From contig DAOTVW010000173.1 in the NCBI GenBank assembly GCA_034436035.1, positions 1 through 22,181 on the forward strand: a DNA stretch of 22,181 bases, read 5' to 3'. A program made the position numbers and the translations under genes. A model generated the notes under the pieces. The model saw nothing but the letters and a program-made list of their open reading frames with translations. It had not been told where the DNA came from and searched no databases. Position 1 is the stretch's first letter. Every line of letters begins with the position of its first letter. This DNA is from UBA4823 sp034436035 (GTDB taxonomy: Bacteria > Chloroflexota > Anaerolineae > Anaerolineales > UBA4823). This document shows, piece after piece, positions 17,690-22,181 of this stretch.

Positions 17690-18265
17690 ATGCAAGTATT
17701 AAAAGATCGCATTATCCGCGAGGGGCGGAATTTAGGGAATGGCATCCTTAAAGTGGATAGCTTTATCAATCATCAAGTAGATGCGGTGTTAATGGATGAA
17801 TGCGGTAAAGAATTAGCCCGCCGATTCAAAGACCTCGGCGCGACCAAGGTGCTCACCGCGGAGATCTCTGGCATTGCACCGGCATTGACGACCGCTTTAC
17901 ATTTGGGTTTGCCTGTGGTTTATGCCCGCAAGCATAAGCCGGTTACCATGCCCGATCAAGTTTATTTAACTTTAACCCCCTCCCATACCAAGGGACGCAC
18001 CGTTGAGTTGATCATTTCGCCGGAATATTTAGCGGGGGGTGAGCGGGTGCTGATCATTGATGACTTTTTAGCTACCGGTGCCACCATCCTGGGCCTGGTT
18101 CGTTTGGCGGAATCGGCTGGGGCAAAAATTGTGGGGATTGGTGCCCTGATCGAGAAAATTTTCGAGGGAGGGCGGCAGGCTCTGGCTTACCTGAATATCC
18201 CCATTGAATCATTGGCGTGCATCAAGTCAATGGAAGGCGATAAGATTATTTTCATGGATGATTAA
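17690..18265 (+). CDS. xpt: Xanthine phosphoribosyltransferase
   Basis: Makes XMP from xanthine and PRPP for guanine nucleotide salvage. From ATG 17690, behind a strong AAGGAGG, the product is 191 residues, the normal Xpt length; an in-frame ATG at 17648 lacks a ribosome site and would add 14 atypical residues. The N-terminus MQVLKDRIIREG and LKVDSFINHQVD are characteristic of Xpt. The PRPP-binding loop VLIIDDFLATGAT lies at about residues 122-134 and the family text ARKHKP at about 82-87. guaA follows 32 bp after the stop on the same strand, so XMP production and its amination to GMP are apparently coupled. No purine riboswitch is recognisable in the 133-bp leader. Confidence 0.95.
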   Translation: MQVLKDRIIREGRNLGNGILKVDSFINHQVDAVLMDECGKELARRFKDLGATKVLTAEISGIAPALTTALHLGLPVVYARKHKPVTMPDQVYLTLTPSHTKGRTVELIISPEYLAGGERVLIIDDFLATGATILGLVRLAESAGAKIVGIGALIEKIFEGGRQALAYLNIPIESLACIKSMEGDKIIFMDD

Positions 18266-18297
18266 AAACCGGCGCTGGCGCAAAGGATAATAAAACA

Positions 18298-19854
18298 GTG
18301 GATACCATTGTCGTTTTGGATTTTGGCTCCCAGACCGCACAATTGATTGCGCGCCGGGTGCGCGAATTAAACGTGTATAGTGAATTATTGCCCTGGAATG
18401 TGGATCCGATCCGGGTACAAAACCTGCAGCCCAAAGGCTTCATTCTCTCTGGTGGCCCGGCTTCGGTTTACGAAACCAATGCGCCCCAGGTGCCAGAATA
18501 TGTATTGGAGAGCCAAAAACCCATTTTAGGGATTTGTTATGGAATGCAGGCGCTCACCCATCGTTTGGGGGGAAAGGTTAATCCCTCTCCCCAGCGGGAA
18601 TATGGCCCTGCGTTCATTCACACTTTCGTCGAAAATCCTTTGCTCAGCGTCGGAGAACAACGGGTTTGGATGTCGCATGGCGATCGGATCGAACAGCTGC
18701 CGCCCGGTTTTGTCACCCTTGCCAAAAGCGAGAATTCTCCGATTGCCGCAATGGCAGATATACGTCGCAATTATTACGCAGTCCAATTTCATCCGGAAGT
18801 GCATCATACCCCGCGCGGCAAAGAGATCTTGGCTAATTTTGTGTTCAAGGTTTGTAACGCGCAAGCGCAATGGACAACGGAGTCAATTATCCAAGAAACA
18901 GTGGCACGAATCCGCCAGCAAGTGAAACAGGAATTGGTCTTATCTGCGGTTAGTGGCGGAGTGGATTCAACGGTGGCGACTGCAATGGTTCAAAAGGCAG
19001 TGGGCGAACAGCTGGTGGCTGTCTTTGTGGACACCGGTTTACTCCGCCAGGGGGAAGCGAAACAAGTGCGTCAAGCCTTGGAAGACCATTTGGGAGTCGA
19101 GCTGGTGACGGTGGATGCCGCACAAACTTTTTTTCAGGCGTTGTGCGGGGTGATGGAACCAGAGCAGAAACGGCGCATTATTGGGGAAACGTTTATACGA
19201 ATTTTCGAGGAACAAGCACGCCGCTTGGGTAAACCACGTTTCTTGGTGCAGGGGACAATTTACCCGGATGTAGTGGAATCCAGTGCTCCCGACCGAGCCC
19301 AAGCCCAGCGCATCAAGACACATCATAATGTTGGGGGATTACCCAGCGATATGCAGTTTGAATTAGTCGAACCACTGCGTTATTTGTTTAAGGACGAAGT
19401 GCGCATTGTCGGTGAGGCATTGGGGTTGCCGGCCTCGATTGTTTGGCGGCAACCTTTTCCTGGGCCCGGCCTGGCGGTGCGCTGCTTGGGTGAAATCACT
19501 CCAGAACGGATCGAACGGCTGCGCCAGGCAGATTACATTTTCACGGAAGAATTGCAGAAAGCCGGGTTGCTCCGTATGCAAACCGACTTGGATACCCTTC
19601 AGGGAACCGCTCAAGCATTTGCGGTGTTATTGCCTGTCCAATCTGTGGGAGTTATGGGTGACCAGCGCACTTATCAGGAAGTGGTCGCTTTAAGGGCGGT
19701 GACCACTGAGGATTACATGACTGCGGATTGGGCGCGTTTGCCGGCTGATTTACTGGCGCGGGTGGCAAACCGCATTGTGAATGAAGTGCCGGGGGTGAAC
19801 CGAGTGGTCTATGACATCACCAGCAAACCACCCGCGACGATTGAATGGGAATAG
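18298..19854 (+). CDS. guaA: GMP synthase (glutamine-hydrolysing)
   Basis: Converts XMP to GMP using ATP and glutamine. The 518-residue protein begins with GTG (18298-18300) preceded by AAAGGA. The class I glutamine amidotransferase domain has the nucleophile C80 in GICYGMQ and the His/Glu pair in FHPEVHHT (H165, E167). The ATP pyrophosphatase domain has the PP-loop SGGVDS (219-224), and the C-terminal dimerisation domain has the GPGLAVR and RAVTTEDYMTADWA text typical of GuaA, ending TIEWE. It is second gene of the xpt-guaA pair. No clear terminator follows; instead a degenerate repeat lies between it and the convergent membrane-protein gene. Confidence 0.97.
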   Translation: MDTIVVLDFGSQTAQLIARRVRELNVYSELLPWNVDPIRVQNLQPKGFILSGGPASVYETNAPQVPEYVLESQKPILGICYGMQALTHRLGGKVNPSPQREYGPAFIHTFVENPLLSVGEQRVWMSHGDRIEQLPPGFVTLAKSENSPIAAMADIRRNYYAVQFHPEVHHTPRGKEILANFVFKVCNAQAQWTTESIIQETVARIRQQVKQELVLSAVSGGVDSTVATAMVQKAVGEQLVAVFVDTGLLRQGEAKQVRQALEDHLGVELVTVDAAQTFFQALCGVMEPEQKRRIIGETFIRIFEEQARRLGKPRFLVQGTIYPDVVESSAPDRAQAQRIKTHHNVGGLPSDMQFELVEPLRYLFKDEVRIVGEALGLPASIVWRQPFPGPGLAVRCLGEITPERIERLRQADYIFTEELQKAGLLRMQTDLDTLQGTAQAFAVLLPVQSVGVMGDQRTYQEVVALRAVTTEDYMTADWARLPADLLARVANRIVNEVPGVNRVVYDITSKPPATIEWE

Positions 19855-19872
19855 GCGGTTTAACTATATAAC

Positions 19873-19950
19873 GTTGATTGAGCCTGTCGTAATCTACGGC
19901 GCTATATGCGTAATGCAATGGCTTCGATACACCCGCTACTCAACCAGCGG
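19873..19950. repeat. Degenerate inverted-repeat element at the 3' end of the GT-C-like gene
   Basis: The arms gttgattgagcctgtcg (19873-19889) and cgatac...ctactcaaccagcgg (19925-19950) are imperfectly complementary, in the style of the dispersed GGTTGAGCCTGTCG elements found in many bacteria. The right arm overlaps the last codons and stop of the minus-strand gene (TGA complementary to 19940-19942). It could serve as a weak bidirectional terminator. Confidence 0.4.
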
Positions 19951-21592
19951 ATGGTTTATTAATTGACTTACTTCTCCAGAGTTGGAGGATGAAATATACT
20001 GCCACACTCAATACACCGGCGATCACCGTATGGAAAAAATCACTCAATGGCCAGGAAAAGGAAAAATAGCGCCGCATATACCAGGGGATGAACCAGATTA
20101 ATACCAACCCCAATGAAATAACGATGTGTTTTAGCCAGGGATCATGATATTCACGGTATCGCACCCACACCCATGCCGCTAAGGCTATTTGTACACCACT
20201 GAACATCGCTCGGTAACGTGGGTTGTCCCATAGATCTGCTCCAGCTCGCATCGAAGCGATGATGATGCCCGCCCAAACCACGATGCTAAAACCGCGTGCC
20301 AGACGAGCTGTATGGATGTCCGCACTTGGATATTTTCGGAAAGCCATGATTGGAGCAACCACCAGAAATGCTAACAAAATTGTCCAACCCAAGGCACGCC
20401 AGATGGCAATGATTTGCCAAAATGGTTTGCCAGAAGCGTCGATTAAGGCAGCGGGTAACAATGGGCGCAGGATGCCGTATATGGTTAGGAATGGGAAATG
20501 CAGCCAGGGCGGAAGAGATACGAGAATATTTTGAATCCAGCCCGAATCTAAAATACTCAAGCGCGCTTGCATCCCTGCCGATATTTTGAACCACCAGGTC
20601 ACCACGCTGAAGACATTGTGTTTGCTTTGGGGAACGTAACTATGCCAGGCCACCCAGGTTCCGATCAATACCAGGACAGTTGCGCCGATAATGGCTAACC
20701 ACAACCGTTTTTGGCGAAAGAGGACAATGTTGCCGCCAAATAATCCGATCAGAATAAGGGAGGCTAAAAGAAGTCCTGTAGCGGGTGGAGAAAATGGCCA
20801 GGTGAGGAGTAATGCCCCAAATGTGATCAAGGCACTTTGCCAGCGATGATCAGATAGGAGGCACATTAAGCCATAAATCGACAGGCAAATAAGCGGGATA
20901 AGGAACGCTTCCCGCATTTGGGAACTGCCCAAGAGTACGGCTTCTGGGTACAATGCTATTCCCCAAGCCGCTAATTTCCCCGCATGCTCCCCGAAAGCGC
21001 GCCGGGTAATTGCCCAGGTAAAGATCACCGCCAGCGCCGAAAAAGACGCGGTCAGCACGATCATCATTAATGGATAATGGCTGTTGCCATCGAAAACCCG
21101 ATAATACACGCTGGAGAGCAAGAGAAAACCGCCATATTGATCTACTTTGCGGAAAGACCGCACCGTCACCAGGTTGGTGAGTGGTAATGAGGAATTAGCC
21201 ACCCGCCAAGCGGTGCGATCGCGATTGTATGCATCTGCCATGATGTAGCCATTCCGTTCGGCAAGCGTTCCATAACCTTGCGCCGGCAGCAACACAAACC
21301 ACAATGCGCCGAATAACAAGCGGAGGATTGCAGCCCCCAGATAGAGAGTCATGAGCCATTGTGGGGGCGATTCTTTTCGCAGCACGAGCCAGCCAGCCCA
21401 AAGGATCAGTTCAGCGAAGAGGATGCTGGCAAAAAAATTACCCCAGCCGCTAATAGAAGCGAAACCATTTGAGCAATATGCCAGGAATAAAGATAAAGGT
21501 AAACTGCCGAGCACTCCTCCAATGATCCAACGCCATTTCGCGCGCATCTTTTCGACGAATAATTGTAAAGAAGAGGCGATATTTTTCTCCAT
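19940..21592 (-). CDS. Polytopic membrane protein, possible GT-C-type glycosyltransferase
   Basis: The reading frame extends to a GTG at 21617-21619 (559 residues), but the ATG complementary to 21590-21592 is the more likely start, because a TATACT -10-like hexamer would overlap the longer version. The protein has about a dozen hydrophobic segments. Its first large loop (about residues 113-150) carries GYIMADAYNRDRTAW, an acidic loop in the position where GT-C enzymes (PMT/ArnT/GT39 style) keep their catalytic Asp. Such enzymes move sugars from lipid-phosphate donors to extracellular acceptors. Other visible text includes SSQMREAFLIPL, also common in this type of protein. I do not recognise a specific family member, so the function is tentative. 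The stop falls in a repeat element, and the gene converges with guaA. Confidence 0.65.
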   Translation of the reverse strand: MEKNIASSLQLFVEKMRAKWRWIIGGVLGSLPLSLFLAYCSNGFASISGWGNFFASILFAELILWAGWLVLRKESPPQWLMTLYLGAAILRLLFGALWFVLLPAQGYGTLAERNGYIMADAYNRDRTAWRVANSSLPLTNLVTVRSFRKVDQYGGFLLLSSVYYRVFDGNSHYPLMMIVLTASFSALAVIFTWAITRRAFGEHAGKLAAWGIALYPEAVLLGSSQMREAFLIPLICLSIYGLMCLLSDHRWQSALITFGALLLTWPFSPPATGLLLASLILIGLFGGNIVLFRQKRLWLAIIGATVLVLIGTWVAWHSYVPQSKHNVFSVVTWWFKISAGMQARLSILDSGWIQNILVSLPPWLHFPFLTIYGILRPLLPAALIDASGKPFWQIIAIWRALGWTILLAFLVVAPIMAFRKYPSADIHTARLARGFSIVVWAGIIIASMRAGADLWDNPRYRAMFSGVQIALAAWVWVRYREYHDPWLKHIVISLGLVLIWFIPWYMRRYFSFSWPLSDFFHTVIAGVLSVAVYFILQLWRSKSINKPSAG

Positions 21593-21705
21593 AGAGCGAA
21601 GAAAGTATACCACTAACACCAGCGGATAAATGGGAAGGGAATGATTATGTTGTTGTCCAATTCCTTTGAGGGAACTATTGCGTTGTTGGTTAAAACAAGA
21701 ATAGG

Positions 21706-21742
21706 GATAGATGCATCTATCTAATTAGGTACAGATGTATCT
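21706..21742. promoter_or_regulatory. Candidate operator: 16-bp perfect palindrome plus a second related half-site
   Basis: gatagatgcatctatc (21706-21721) is a perfect palindrome. A related agatgtatct (21733-21742) follows 24 bp downstream of the matching core agatgcatct (21709-21718). Both lie 70-110 bp before the start of the plus-strand membrane gene and about 110-150 bp before the divergent one. The spacing of a little over two helical turns suggests a repressor or activator site. The core resembles NsrR-type AAGATGCATTT half-sites, but this is only suggestive. Confidence 0.4.
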
Positions 21743-21812
21743 TTTATTAATAGAAAAGATAATGAATAATGGTTACATAAAAACAAATCCATCATAGATA
21801 GAAGGAGGCATT

Positions 21813-22181
21813 ATGCAAATCACATATAGAGAATTATGGGGCACCCTACATGGTTTGATATTTGGCGGATTGTTTCTGCTCTCGTTTTCTGGTGGTCTAT
21901 TTGCTTTGTACAGCCTGCGCCCCGAATGGCTGACAAGCGAGGGAATAAATGAAAAAATCTCCAAGCTCAAAGTATGGGTATGGAGCATGGCTGCGATTGT
22001 ATGGGCAACGGTTTTGAGTGGCACATACATTGTCTATCCATGGTACCGCGCTAAACCACCAGAAGGGACAACGGATTTGAGCCAATTCCCGCGGTCCTTA
22101 TTGCTTTCTAATCCTACCACTGCAGAATGGCATAAATTTGGTATGGAATGGAAAGAACATGTCGCGTGGGTGGCGCCTATT
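21813..22181 (+). CDS. Unrecognised membrane protein (partial, N-terminal 123 residues)
   Basis: The ATG at 21813 is preceded by a strong GAAGGAGG (21801-21808), and the frame stays open to the window edge. A first hydrophobic segment (GLIFGGLFLLSFSGGLFAL, about residues 14-32) is followed by a charged loop and a second hydrophobic segment (VWSMAAIVWATVLSGTYIV, about 52-70). Then comes YPWYRAKPPEG and, near the edge, WHKFGMEWKEHVAWVAPI. This last block starts what may be a third membrane segment. The histidines at its edges could be metal or haem ligands, but nothing proves it. I cannot name the family. Divergent from the GT-C-like gene, with a palindromic candidate operator upstream. Confidence 0.75.
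   Translation, partial: MQITYRELWGTLHGLIFGGLFLLSFSGGLFALYSLRPEWLTSEGINEKISKLKVWVWSMAAIVWATVLSGTYIVYPWYRAKPPEGTTDLSQFPRSLLLSNPTTAEWHKFGMEWKEHVAWVAPI

Overview
The window looks like a chromosomal segment of a bacterium with moderate GC, most likely a Chloroflexota (Anaerolineae-like) organism. That assignment is an inference from the overall protein style: a lipoprotein-type PBP with an NTF2-like domain, a proton-pump-like P-type ATPase, a GT-C-like membrane protein, and REP-like GGTCGGGTTTC palindromes. No rRNA, tRNA or CRISPR array was seen.

Layout. (1) 1-490, minus: the N-terminal half of a glyoxylate/hydroxypyruvate reductase-type D-2-hydroxyacid dehydrogenase, running off the left edge. 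(2) 581-9061: an AT-rich accessory island. It begins with a heavily decayed IS4-like transposase. Next come a frameshifted D12-class DNA adenine methylase and an open reading frame that joins the first part of a HerA-like (DUF87) ATPase to the tail of an Fe-S PD-(D/E)XK nuclease. The last gene is an intact 1466-residue protein with a WYL-like N-terminus, a superfamily I (UPF1/COG1112-like) helicase core interrupted by a long coiled coil, and a PLD-like C-terminus. A ~107-bp direct repeat, the 5' end of the same transposase, sits at both edges (581-687 and 8954-9061). (3) 9121-17556, minus: ordinary housekeeping genes: a P-type (H+-pump type) ATPase, adenine deaminase (ade), ribosome assembly GTPase rsgA, a penicillin-binding transpeptidase and a Maf nucleotide pyrophosphatase. 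A cluster of REP-like palindromes lies between the last two. (4) 17690-19854, plus: an xpt-guaA purine operon divergent from maf. (5) 19940-21592, minus: a polytopic GT-C-like membrane protein. (6) 21813-end, plus: the start of an unrecognised membrane protein preceded by a 16-bp perfect palindrome.

How the genes fit together. The island reads as the wreck of a restriction/anti-phage locus (methylase, HerA-type motor, nuclease, helicase). The methylase stop and the HerA start overlap as ATGA, so they were once a coupled operon. Methylase, motor and nuclease are all visibly damaged, while the WYL-helicase-PLD gene is open from end to end with its motifs in place. It may therefore act alone. 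The architecture recalls single-gene helicase-PLD defence proteins such as type II Mokosh, but the WYL-like module is an unusual addition. This gene is the best candidate in the window for a poorly described system. The xpt, guaA and ade genes give the chromosomal part a purine salvage/guanylate theme.
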